A stretch of 8,133 nt of DNA from an uncultured Bacilli bacterium (lineage in GTDB: Bacteria; Bacillota_I; Bacilli_A; RF39; UBA660): assembly GCA_947632625.1 (NCBI GenBank), contig CANRPZ010000054.1, forward strand, positions 1-8,133, written 5' to 3'. Under the pieces are notes generated by a model. It made no database searches and was not told the DNA's origin. It worked only from the letters and a program-made list of their open reading frames with translations. Position 1 is the first letter of the stretch. Each line of letters begins with the position of its first letter. A program made the position numbers and the translations under genes. Positions 1 to 6,953 of the stretch are shown one piece after another.

Positions 1-77
1 GGCGGAATTGGTGAAGTGGTTAACACGCCGGATTGTGGCTCCGGTATGCGTGAGTTCGATCCTCACATTTCGCCCCA
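1..77 (+). tRNA. tRNA-His (anticodon GTG)
   Basis: Complete cloverleaf. Base 1 is the extra G-1 typical of tRNA-His and faces the discriminator C at 74. The acceptor stem is 2-8 with 67-73 (one G-T wobble). The anticodon stem is 28-32 with 40-44, its 7-base loop at 33-39 carrying GTG at 35-37. The T stem is GTGAG/CTCAC around TTCGATC. CCA is encoded at 75-77. The G-1:C73 pair is the identity element read by histidyl-tRNA synthetase, and it agrees with the anticodon. The promoter lies outside the window, so the gene may be the last of a tRNA cluster. Confidence 0.97.
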
Positions 78-160
78 TTTATGATTAAGGCATAATAAAA
101 GTTATGTTTTAATAAATTGTTTTTAAATTCATGTCAGGTATTTAAAAAAACAATCTAGAG

Positions 161-190
161 AAAGGAATACGCGTAAGTATTCTTTTTTTT
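161..190 (+). terminator. Probable Rho-independent terminator downstream of tRNA-His
   Basis: The arms AAGGAATAC (162-170) and GTATTCTTT (177-185) pair over about nine base pairs with one G-T wobble. The six-base loop is GCGTAA, and the 3' arm runs into a tract of eight T (183-190). The hairpin lies 84 bases past the tRNA and is the first good stop signal for rightward transcription. The stem is AT-rich, so its strength is uncertain. Confidence 0.65.
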
Positions 191-268
191 GATAAATATT
201 TCTCTATGATTCCAATAGATATGTTTTTTTAAAAAATTATTTTGATAAACGCTAAATATCCAAAATTC

Positions 269-281
269 CAGACAGTGTCTG
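269..281. repeat. Perfect 13-base palindrome CAGACAGTGTCTG
   Basis: The arms CAGACA and TGTCTG flank a single central G. It stands out because it is the only balanced-composition stretch in a very AT-rich spacer. It lies more than 120 bases from the nearest gene end and has no T-run after it, so neither an operator nor a terminator role is supported by position. It could be chance. Confidence 0.35.
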
Positions 282-373
282 TTAAATTAAAGATAGCTGA
301 ATTATTGTAAATATTAAGTATTGGGAATAAACGAAGCTTTTAGAAACAAGAATATAAAAAAAGTATAAAGAAG

Positions 374-398
374 CAAAAAACTTTAAAATATTTTTAAA
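374..398 (-). terminator. Weak AT-only terminator candidate after the chaperonin gene
   Basis: Read on the minus strand, seven A-T pairs (398-392 with 388-382) around a three-base loop are followed by G and then six T (380-375). It begins about nine bases past the chaperonin stop codon, which is the right place for the operon end. With no G-C pair the stem would be very unstable, so this is only a candidate. Confidence 0.3.
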
Positions 399-406
399 TT
401 AGGCCC

Positions 407-1921
407 TTATAGTTCATTATAATCGTTTATTTTCCCTAAATTATTTTCCTGCTCATTGATTACTAAACTACTGGTTGTAAGTAACATCATGGCAATGGAG
501 CAAGCGTTTTCTAAAGTTTGTTTTAAAACGTTATAAGAATCAATTACTTGTGTGTCGCTTACTTTTTCAAAACGATCTTTAGAAACATTAAAAACAACAT
601 GATACTCTTCCTTTTCAATCGTCTTTTTTATTTTTTCATAAGAAAGTCCCGAATTTAAAAGAATTTGTTTAAAAGGTATTTTCAAGGCCTCTTGTAAAAT
701 TTGGTCTGTTTCATTTTTAATGTCTAATTCATTTGCAATTTTTAAAAACGTAATACCTCCACCTGTAACAACTCCATCTTTAGCACTTTCTAAAGCACAC
801 AATGCATCGATAAGACGCATTTTTTTCTCGTGACATTCAGTTTTTGTTGGGGAACCCAAAACAATAGTTGCCAAACCATTTAAAAACATGGCCATACGTT
901 TTTTAAAAAAATCTTCATCAAATTCATCTTTTACTATCTTTAGTTCTTCCTCAATTGATTTTAAATATTCTTGCGTTTTTAAAGAATTTGTAAATTTTAG
1001 AATCGCCTTTTCTTTTGTTAACGTAATTCCCTTACAATTCTTTTTTTGACTCGTTATAAATTTTATATCTTTCCAAATAATTGATTCTTTTATTCCATAC
1101 TCTCCAATTTTAAGTAAAAAGCAATTTATGGCTTGCGTATCATTTAAATAAAGACATTCTTGGATAAAGGAATCACTAAAATTTTTAGCAATAAAAACAA
1201 CATCCCATTTATTTTTCATAGCAGCATTTAAATACATACTATAATCTTCTAAAGAAGAGTTTTGATCTTCAACAAAAAGAAATACAGGATTTTCTAAAAA
1301 TATTTTCTCTTGCTCTTTTAAAAATAGTGGACTACCAAGTTCTATGGGAAATTGATACCCATTTTCATATTGAACACTTAAAATGCTTTGGTCCGTTTCT
1401 ACAATTTCAATTCCATTTTTCGTTTTAATTTTTTGATAAACTTGATTTATAAATTTTCCAAGCTCCTCTTCGTTAGCAGCAATAATACTTAAGCTTTCAT
1501 ATTCCTTATTTTTAGGAAGATGTTTTTCTTTTTTTAAAGAATTTAAAACCTTTTCTAAACTTTTAGTTAAATTTTTTTTAAAAAGAATAGGAGGCATCCC
1601 CTTTTTTATAAGTTCCAACCCATGGTCAAAAATACTTTCAAGTAACACTAGCGTTGTAGTGGTTCCATCCCCAACTTTACTATCGGTTTTTAAAGAAGAC
1701 TCTTTGGCAATTTCTAATATCGTATTGATAATAGCATCTTCCGATTCAATATTCCTAGCAATTGTTGCTCCATCATTTGTAATAAAAGGAGAAAATAAGG
1801 AATGATCAATTAAAACATTTTTTCCGTTTGGCCCTAAAGTCTCTTTTACAATACCACATAAAAGATGAATGCTTTCTTGCATTTTTTCTTGTAATTCTTC
1901 TTTCATTATTACTTTTTTCAT
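407..1921 (-). CDS. Divergent GroEL-type (group I) chaperonin
   Basis: A 504-residue chaperonin-60 relative, shorter than the usual 540 or so. The equatorial ATP site is well kept: LGPNGKN (29-35), ITNDG (47-51) with D50, VGDGTTTT (83-90) with D85, and GGGITFL near 387-393. D372 in LIDAL corresponds to the hydrolytic aspartate 398 of E. coli GroEL. The apical domain (about 180-350) is poorly conserved. The tract that is RGYLSPYF in E. coli is replaced after NGY (187-189), and GFGDRR is not recognisable. The C-terminal Gly-Gly-Met tail is missing. The start overlaps the upstream stop as ATGA, and an AGAGGTGA ribosome site lies ten bases before it. It is the last gene of a leftward operon with two putative DNA-repair genes. 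No groES and no CIRCE operator are visible. ATP-driven ring assembly is likely by family. The client, and whether GroES is used, are unknown. It could be a specialised second chaperonin. Confidence 0.88.
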   Translation of the reverse strand: MKKVIMKEELQEKMQESIHLLCGIVKETLGPNGKNVLIDHSLFSPFITNDGATIARNIESEDAIINTILEIAKESSLKTDSKVGDGTTTTLVLLESIFDHGLELIKKGMPPILFKKNLTKSLEKVLNSLKKEKHLPKNKEYESLSIIAANEEELGKFINQVYQKIKTKNGIEIVETDQSILSVQYENGYQFPIELGSPLFLKEQEKIFLENPVFLFVEDQNSSLEDYSMYLNAAMKNKWDVVFIAKNFSDSFIQECLYLNDTQAINCFLLKIGEYGIKESIIWKDIKFITSQKKNCKGITLTKEKAILKFTNSLKTQEYLKSIEEELKIVKDEFDEDFFKKRMAMFLNGLATIVLGSPTKTECHEKKMRLIDALCALESAKDGVVTGGGITFLKIANELDIKNETDQILQEALKIPFKQILLNSGLSYEKIKKTIEKEEYHVVFNVSKDRFEKVSDTQVIDSYNVLKQTLENACSIAMMLLTTSSLVINEQENNLGKINDYNEL

Positions 1922-2661
1922 AATTCACTTTTCACCTCTAACATATATTTCCAATATTTTTTAGGCATAAAATTCCTACGGCAAGTATCGTTCTTTCGTT
2001 CCTTAATTCCAATCGTTTGATAAAAGGTTTTCCATAAATTTTCTATTTTTTCTTCCTCACGGCTTTCCAAAATATTATCCAATGAAAAAGTAGTACCATC
2101 TACGATATGAAATTCCTTTTTATCATATAGACTTAATAGATTTCTTCTTACATCTTTTATAATCCAATACTCATTTTTTAAACGCCTTTTAAAATGAATA
2201 GAAAGAATTTCTAAACAATCACTACTAGGCTCAATTTCAGCGTACAAAACGTGATTATGAAACTCTTTAAATCGAACAAAACCTTTGTATTTATGACATT
2301 CGTTTTGAACCAGTTTTGCAATCTTTAAAACTTTATCCACACATTTTAAATTGCGATATTTAAAAATATCCTTATAGTATTTTAACCCATTTAAGTAAAA
2401 ATAATATAAGATAAGTTCTTTCGCTTCCACATTCGATAGAAAAACATAATACATTTGTTGTAAAGAATAAGAACCCATTTCCCTAACAATTTTACCCGCA
2501 ATATCTTTTTCTTCGATAGCAAGATGAACAACATTATCCAGTAAAGTGCTTTGATATTGGCTATTTTTAATTTGATAAGGCTTTATATGATGTAAAATTA
2601 AATAATCCAAAAGATTTAAAAGACTTAAAAATGTATCATTATAAATATAAACATTATTCAT
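1918..2661 (-). CDS. Putative DNA metabolism protein, TIGR03915/DUF4130-like partner of the radical SAM protein
   Basis: A 247-residue soluble protein that I recognise by its overall pattern and by its place directly after the radical SAM gene. The opening VYIYNDTFLSLL and the closing MPKKYWKYM are typical of the TIGR03915 family (DUF4130), named as probable DNA metabolism proteins and found beside TIGR03916 radical SAM proteins. In many bacteria this protein is fused to, or sits beside, a family 4 uracil-DNA glycosylase. Here it ends at the DUF4130 part and no glycosylase is present in the window. The start overlaps the end of the upstream gene by eight bases, with GAGG seven bases ahead of the ATG. 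Its TGA stop overlaps the chaperonin start by four bases. The biochemical activity is not established. The family call is from memory of motifs, without a search. Confidence 0.8.
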   Translation of the reverse strand: MNNVYIYNDTFLSLLNLLDYLILHHIKPYQIKNSQYQSTLLDNVVHLAIEEKDIAGKIVREMGSYSLQQMYYVFLSNVEAKELILYYFYLNGLKYYKDIFKYRNLKCVDKVLKIAKLVQNECHKYKGFVRFKEFHNHVLYAEIEPSSDCLEILSIHFKRRLKNEYWIIKDVRRNLLSLYDKKEFHIVDGTTFSLDNILESREEEKIENLWKTFYQTIGIKERKNDTCRRNFMPKKYWKYMLEVKSEL

Positions 2662-3868
2662 TAAATAACCTCAATTGTTCATACTCTTTTTTTGAAGGCG
2701 TTTTTTCTTCTAAAATTAAATTGGATTCAATAAATTTTTTTTGATACATACTTGGGTCTAATAAATATTTATGATTACAGGTTATAAAGTACTTGCTTCT
2801 TTTTAATACAACACCCATTTTCTTTAAGTCATCAAAAGTAAGAGTAAATACCTTGCGAGAAGAAAATATACGTTTAGCACTTGTAACGCCAATACCAGGA
2901 ATTTTTAATAAATCTTGATAGGAGCACTCGTTGATTTCTTTTGGAAATTCATCTAAATGACGAAGCGCCCAGTCACACTTGGGATCAACCAAAATATTGA
3001 AATTTGGATTAGTTTCATTTAATAAATCACTTACTTTAAAATGATAATAGCGCAGTAACCAATCCGCTTGATAAAGACGATTTTCCCGTTTTAAGGGAGG
3101 ATTTTCTAACGTAGGGAGTAAAGAATCATGATTGACTCCGATATAAGCTGAATAAAAAACCCTTTTTAAATGATAATTTTTGTACATTGCAGCACTTTTA
3201 TTCATGATTTCTAAATCTGTTTCTTTCGTTGCCCCAATAATCATTTGGGTACTTTGTCCTGCTGGAACAAATCTTTTGCTTTGATTTTCTTTTACATATT
3301 GCATAATTTTATCTATCTTTTTACTTTCCTTATTAGGAGCCAAAAGCTTTAAACCATTTTCCGTAGGAAGCTCTATGTTTGCACTTAAACGATCGACCAA
3401 ACGCCCCAATTCCTTTAATAATTTTTCACTTGCTCCAGGTATAGCCTTACAATGAATATAGCCACCAAAATGATATTTTTTACGTAGTAGAGTAATTGTT
3501 TTAATTAAAAGTTCCATCGTATAATCAGGACTTTTTAGAATACCTGAACTTAAAAATAAACCTTCTATATAATTGCGTCGATAAAAATTTAAAGTAATTT
3601 CACAAATTTCCTCGGGAGTAAACAAAGCTCTCTTAATCGAATTGCTTCTACGATTTAAACAGTATTTACAATCAAAAATACAACTATTGGTCATTAAAAT
3701 TTTGAGTAGAGAAATACATCTTCCATCACTTGCAAAAGAGTGACAGATTCCACTAAAGGCCGTTGCTCCTATGCCATTTTTACTTTCGTTTCGGCTTCCG
3801 CTAGAAGAACAGGAGGCATCATATTTTGCGCTATCCGCTAGAATTTTTAATTTTTCAATTAATTCCAT
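2654..3868 (-). CDS. Putative DNA modification/repair radical SAM protein (TIGR03916-like)
   Basis: A 404-residue radical SAM enzyme. The 4Fe-4S cluster motif is C63-x3-C67-x2-C70 (CIFDCKYC), followed by the NRRSN segment and a TIM-barrel-like body with LSSGI near 106-110. The early cysteine-serine motif CSSSGS (20-25) and the start MELIEKLKILADSAKYD are characteristic of the family. The C-terminal part has a helix-hairpin-helix, LLKIPGIGVTSAKRIF (320-335), a non-specific DNA-binding element that fits a DNA substrate. The start is supported by family alignment and by GGTGAT five bases upstream. It is first in a coupled operon with the DUF4130 partner and the chaperonin. The family is named for a predicted role in DNA modification or repair. 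Its reaction is not known to me, and nothing in the sequence identifies the substrate. Confidence 0.87.
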   Translation of the reverse strand: MELIEKLKILADSAKYDASCSSSGSRNESKNGIGATAFSGICHSFASDGRCISLLKILMTNSCIFDCKYCLNRRSNSIKRALFTPEEICEITLNFYRRNYIEGLFLSSGILKSPDYTMELLIKTITLLRKKYHFGGYIHCKAIPGASEKLLKELGRLVDRLSANIELPTENGLKLLAPNKESKKIDKIMQYVKENQSKRFVPAGQSTQMIIGATKETDLEIMNKSAAMYKNYHLKRVFYSAYIGVNHDSLLPTLENPPLKRENRLYQADWLLRYYHFKVSDLLNETNPNFNILVDPKCDWALRHLDEFPKEINECSYQDLLKIPGIGVTSAKRIFSSRKVFTLTFDDLKKMGVVLKRSKYFITCNHKYLLDPSMYQKKFIESNLILEEKTPSKKEYEQLRLFNE

Positions 3869-3885
3869 TTGGCATCACCATCTTT

Positions 3886-3914
3886 ATTATACTCGGTTTT
3901 TAAGAAAAAGCAAA
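3886..3914 (-). promoter_or_regulatory. Candidate sigma-A promoter of the leftward operon
   Basis: On the minus strand a perfect TATAAT (3891-3886) has the weak -35 match TTTGCT (3914-3909) at a 17-base spacing. Transcription would start near 3879, giving a leader of only about eleven bases that begins at the GGTGAT ribosome site. That very short leader is a reason for caution. Confidence 0.45.
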
Positions 3915-3959
3915 CAAATGTATGCTAAAATTACCTGCCAATTTTTAGTAAATTCTATC

Positions 3960-3988
3960 TTTACTTTTAAAATTATTTTGGTTATAAT
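3960..3988 (+). promoter_or_regulatory. Sigma-A promoter of the 471-residue protein gene
   Basis: TTTACT (3960-3965) and a perfect TATAAT (3983-3988) are separated by 17 bases. The predicted start near 3995 gives a leader of about 25 bases containing an AAAGGGTG ribosome site ahead of the ATG at 4021. This promoter lies back-to-back with the leftward promoter at 3886-3914 in a 152-base divergent spacer. Confidence 0.65.
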
Positions 3989-4020
3989 AGCAGACAATTA
4001 CTTAAAAAGGGTGTGGTACT

Positions 4021-5436
4021 ATGGCATTAAATCCACTTATAGAATTAGAAAAAGGCAATGTATCTTTTATTTATCATTTATCCGATACAGAACTTAATTT
4101 GCTTGCTCAAACCCTTCGTAATATAGAAAGTACTGCGACAAGAAAACAAATTGTATCAGGTTTTTTACCTAAATTAAAAAAATCTTATCCTTCATTTTGC
4201 TTACAAATTATTTATGACATGGAAGAATACCAAGAAGAATTTTTAGATACTTTAAAAAAAGCCAAAAACCCAAACTTTTTTGATGCTGAAAAAATAAAAA
4301 ATATGCTTTATCATACTACTTGGGGTAAAGAATATCTTATCCACAACCTTTCAAAAATAATAAAATATTTTAATGCAGCACCCATTCTTTTATTCGATTT
4401 TCTTTTTGCATCTTTTATAGAAAATCAAGACTATTTAAAACAATTATCTGTTCATGAAAATTTAAAAATAAGAGGGCAATTTATGAATTATCTTGTGGAA
4501 AACCATTTTGCAAAAATTTCTTTCTTTTATGAAGACATTTTAAAATATCTAACCAGTACTCAAAAACAAGAAATGCAAAGTAATCTTTTAATGCCACAAG
4601 AAGAGGTTTCCTTGCTTGCTTACCATTTTTATGAAAAAAAGGATTTCAAAACCTTTTTAAAATTAAAAAAATTTATTTTAGAAAATTATAAAGAAAACGA
4701 TTTAGGAGAGTGTTTATTAAAAAGTAAATCTTCTCAACTAGAATTTTTAAGGGATATAAATACCTATTTTAAAACCTCTTCTAAATATCAACTTTATATT
4801 TATGAACATTATACTGAAAAATTAAGTCAGAAATTAAAAGAACAATTTTATCAATTTTTAAGTTATTTTCCTCCAGCAAAAGAAAATCAATCCATTCTTG
4901 AAAGAGAGTTTACCTACGGCCTTGGTAAAACGTTACAAAAATTCGTTTCGAAATACTTATCTTTAAGTAAAAAAAGTGATACAAAATATATTGGCAGTGG
5001 AACCTGTAGCACTTGTTACCAAATAGGAGATTATGCCTTTAAATTATGTAGAACAAAATGGTCTTATGAAAAAGATCCCCTTTGTCCTGATTTATATATT
5101 ATTATAAAAAATTTAGAGGAATGCTTTGTCCGTGATGAAAATGGCATAATTCTAGCAGGTATTGAGGTTCAAAAGTATTTAACCCACTCTGTTAGAGAAT
5201 ATTCTTTAGAAATTCAAAAACAAATTGAAACGTTTTTACAAGAAGAACTAGCTCGTTTAGGTTATTATACAACCGATAATTTATTAGGAGGGAATACGGG
5301 AGACAATTGTTTAATGCTCGATCATTATGAAGAAGCTAATACCCCTACTTTAGAAAAAATACCTCCATTTTTTAAAAAATATCCCGCTGTCATTGTAGAT
5401 AGAGATTGTATTTATAAATTAAAAAAACCTTTTTAA
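4021..5436 (+). CDS. Protein of unknown function with a possible kinase-like C-terminal region
   Basis: 471 residues with no signal peptide or clear membrane segment. I do not recognise the family. Residues 1-315 are rich in Leu, Lys, Phe and Tyr and look all-helical, perhaps a repeat-like scaffold. From about 322 the character changes. IGSGTCSTCY (324-333) resembles a glycine-rich loop, and AFKL (339-342) offers K341 as a VAIK-type lysine. TTDN (417-420) and GDN (426-428) resemble a catalytic loop, and AVIVD (456-460) resembles the metal-binding DFG aspartate position. This order matches protein-kinase-fold proteins, but spacing is compressed and no HRD or DFG is present. It may be an atypical phosphotransferase, a pseudokinase, or unrelated. 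It has its own promoter and lies 50 bases ahead of the PE-POL gene, with which it may be co-transcribed. Cytoplasmic location is inferred. Confidence 0.6.
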   Translation: MALNPLIELEKGNVSFIYHLSDTELNLLAQTLRNIESTATRKQIVSGFLPKLKKSYPSFCLQIIYDMEEYQEEFLDTLKKAKNPNFFDAEKIKNMLYHTTWGKEYLIHNLSKIIKYFNAAPILLFDFLFASFIENQDYLKQLSVHENLKIRGQFMNYLVENHFAKISFFYEDILKYLTSTQKQEMQSNLLMPQEEVSLLAYHFYEKKDFKTFLKLKKFILENYKENDLGECLLKSKSSQLEFLRDINTYFKTSSKYQLYIYEHYTEKLSQKLKEQFYQFLSYFPPAKENQSILEREFTYGLGKTLQKFVSKYLSLSKKSDTKYIGSGTCSTCYQIGDYAFKLCRTKWSYEKDPLCPDLYIIIKNLEECFVRDENGIILAGIEVQKYLTHSVREYSLEIQKQIETFLQEELARLGYYTTDNLLGGNTGDNCLMLDHYEEANTPTLEKIPPFFKKYPAVIVDRDCIYKLKKPF

Positions 5437-5472
5437 TAGTTATAAAGTAATCTACTTTGAAAATACTATTAA
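5418..5472 (+). repeat. Overlapping inverted repeats at the junction of the two rightward genes
   Basis: Two mutually exclusive hairpins can be drawn. The first pairs ATTAAAAA (5418-5425) with TTTTTAAT (5430-5437) and includes the stop codon of the upstream gene. The second pairs TTAATAGT (5433-5440) with ACTATTAA (5465-5472), enclosing AAAGTA (5444-5449) paired with TACTTT (5453-5458). The second one ends on the ribosome site of the next gene (AAAGAGG, 5471-5477). No T-run follows, so it is not a normal terminator. The stems are nearly all A-T and may be chance in this composition. Confidence 0.35.
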
Positions 5473-5486
5473 AGAGGTATTTTATT

Positions 5487-6890
5487 ATGGATAAATTAAA
5501 AAAATATAAAGAAAAACGTAATTTTAAAAAAACCAAAGAACCAATAGGAAAAATAGAAAAATCAAAAGAAAAACTTAATTTTGTTGTCCAACACCATCTA
5601 GCTCGTAAGGACCATTACGACTTACGCCTAGAATGGAGGGGTACTATGATAAGCTTTGCTGTTCCTAAAGGACCTTCTTATAATACAAGGGAAAAACGCT
5701 TGGCAATTCATGTGGAAGATCATCCCTTAAACTATCGCCATTTTGAAGGAATTATACCTAAAAATGAATATGGAGCAGGAACCGTTATGATTTGGGATTG
5801 TGGCTTCTGGCAACCATTAGAAAATCCTGATAAAGGACTAAAAAGGGGTTCTATAAAATTTATTTTGGAAGGTACACGATTAAAAGGACGTTGGACTCTT
5901 GTACATTTTAAAGATGAAAACTGGTTATTGATAAAAGAAAAAGATAACTATTTTATGTATAAAAATATTTTAGAATATAATACAAGCGTTAAAACGGGAA
6001 GAACTATGGAAGAAATTAAAAACGGCACCCGAAAAGTAAGAAATTCCAAAACCAAACAAATTATAGAAGGCATTTCTATAACGAATCCTACTAAAAAAAT
6101 ATATTCTCATGTTACAAAAATAGATTTAGTTTCTTATTATCAAAAAGTTGCCAAAAGAATGCTTCCCCTTATAGAAAGAAGATTAATTTCTGTAATACGA
6201 GCTCCAGAAGGAATAAAAAAAGATATCTTTTTTAAAAAACATTTAGAAAATGAAAATAATGGGTTAGGAAAAGTTAAATTAAAAAGTGATAATGGAAAAA
6301 AAGAAGATTATTACTATTTAAAAGATAGTATGGGATTAATTTCAGAATGTCAAATGAATAGTTTTGAATTTCATATTTGGGGAAGCCATGTTGATACTTT
6401 AAACCATCCTGATTATTTAGTCTTTGATTTAGACCCCGATGAAAAATTAAGCTTACAAAAGGTTAGAGAAGGAGTTAAAGATTTAAAAAGTATTTTAGAT
6501 GAGTTAAATCTAACGGCTTTCTTAAAAACAAGTGGAGGAAAAGGCTATCATGTTGTTGTCCCCATAAAAAAATTAAAGACTTGGCCAAAATTTCGTAACT
6601 TTGCAAAAACAATTGCTGATTTAATGGCAGCGAAATGGCCCGAAAAATATACAAGTAATATTCGAAAGGAAAGTCGCAAAAATAAAATATTTATCGATTG
6701 GATAAGAAATACCAAAGGTGCTACGAGCGTTGCTCCCTATTCTTTACGATTGCGTAAAAAAATGCGAGTTTCCATGCCTATTTTTTGGAATGAACTAGAT
6801 AAAATAAAGCCTGATGAAATAACCATGGAAATGGCATTAAAAAGATTAAAAGGAAAAGATCCATGGGCAAACTTTTATGATGTCAATTAA
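5487..6890 (+). CDS. LigD-like 3'-phosphoesterase/primase-polymerase fusion without ligase domain
   Basis: A 467-residue two-domain enzyme of the bacterial end-joining type. Residues about 30-160 form the 3'-phosphoesterase domain. H37, H43, D45, R47, H79 and Y83 match the metal and phosphate residues of Pseudomonas LigD (its H42, H48, D50, R52, H84 and Y88). Residues about 195-467 form the archaeo-eukaryotic primase-like polymerase domain, with catalytic D314 and D316 in FDLDPD, TSGGKGYH (348-355), D404 in FIDWIRN, and GATSVAPYSLR (411-421). Pseudomonas LigD has the order phosphoesterase, ligase, polymerase. Here the ligase is absent and the domains meet at a short linker. By family, the enzyme trims 3' phosphate or ribonucleotide ends and adds nucleotides at breaks. 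ATG 5487 is preferred because AAAGAGG lies nine bases upstream. A TTG ten codons earlier is in frame but lacks a site. No Ku gene is nearby. Confidence 0.92.
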   Translation: MDKLKKYKEKRNFKKTKEPIGKIEKSKEKLNFVVQHHLARKDHYDLRLEWRGTMISFAVPKGPSYNTREKRLAIHVEDHPLNYRHFEGIIPKNEYGAGTVMIWDCGFWQPLENPDKGLKRGSIKFILEGTRLKGRWTLVHFKDENWLLIKEKDNYFMYKNILEYNTSVKTGRTMEEIKNGTRKVRNSKTKQIIEGISITNPTKKIYSHVTKIDLVSYYQKVAKRMLPLIERRLISVIRAPEGIKKDIFFKKHLENENNGLGKVKLKSDNGKKEDYYYLKDSMGLISECQMNSFEFHIWGSHVDTLNHPDYLVFDLDPDEKLSLQKVREGVKDLKSILDELNLTAFLKTSGGKGYHVVVPIKKLKTWPKFRNFAKTIADLMAAKWPEKYTSNIRKESRKNKIFIDWIRNTKGATSVAPYSLRLRKKMRVSMPIFWNELDKIKPDEITMEMALKRLKGKDPWANFYDVN

Positions 6891-6902
6891 ATATATATTT
6901 TA

Positions 6903-6931
6903 TTGCTTCAAGAAAAATATTTGCGTAAAAT
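6903..6931 (+). promoter_or_regulatory. Candidate sigma-A promoter of the small acidic protein gene
   Basis: TTGCTT (6903-6908) and TAAAAT (6926-6931) are spaced by 17 bases and lie just past the stop of the PE-POL gene. The predicted start near 6938 would leave a leader of about 16 bases carrying the ribosome site. The match is moderate. In this AT-rich setting such pairs arise by chance, and read-through from the upstream gene is also possible. Confidence 0.4.
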
Positions 6932-6953
6932 AATATAAAGAAGGGTGATAAGG

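Larger units (their letters stand above)
78..406. other. Gene-free AT-rich spacer between tRNA-His and the chaperonin gene
   Basis: No open frame of useful length with a ribosome binding site is visible on either strand. Contents that can be named are the plus-strand terminator at 161-190, a weak AT-only inverted repeat (117-128 with 140-153, arms of about 12 bases differing by two extra A), a 13-base perfect palindrome at 269-281, and a weak minus-strand terminator candidate at 374-398. The spacer lies 3' of both flanking genes, which explains the lack of promoters. I see no attachment-site duplication of the tRNA 3' end in it. Confidence 0.6.

Noticed and set aside
1..406. tRNA-His as an integration site for a mobile element
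   Set aside because: No integrase gene, no repeat of the tRNA 3' end and no phage-like genes are visible. The neighbouring genes look chromosomal.
1918..1920. Mycoplasma-type code in which TGA reads tryptophan
   Set aside because: The DUF4130-type protein ends at a TGA exactly where its family pattern ends and where the next gene starts, and tryptophans are TGG.
3869..4020. CIRCE/HrcA heat-shock operator ahead of the chaperonin operon
   Set aside because: The expected TTAGCACTC inverted repeat is not present here, nor just upstream of the chaperonin start.
3771..4097. Plus-strand open frame of 108 codons across the divergent promoter region
   Set aside because: It is antisense to the start of the radical SAM gene and out of frame with the next gene, has no good ribosome site and would cover both promoters.
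5457..5486. TTG start ten codons upstream for the PE-POL gene
   Set aside because: It has no ribosome site, while the ATG at 5487 has AAAGAGG at good distance. The extra residues would also be translated from that site.
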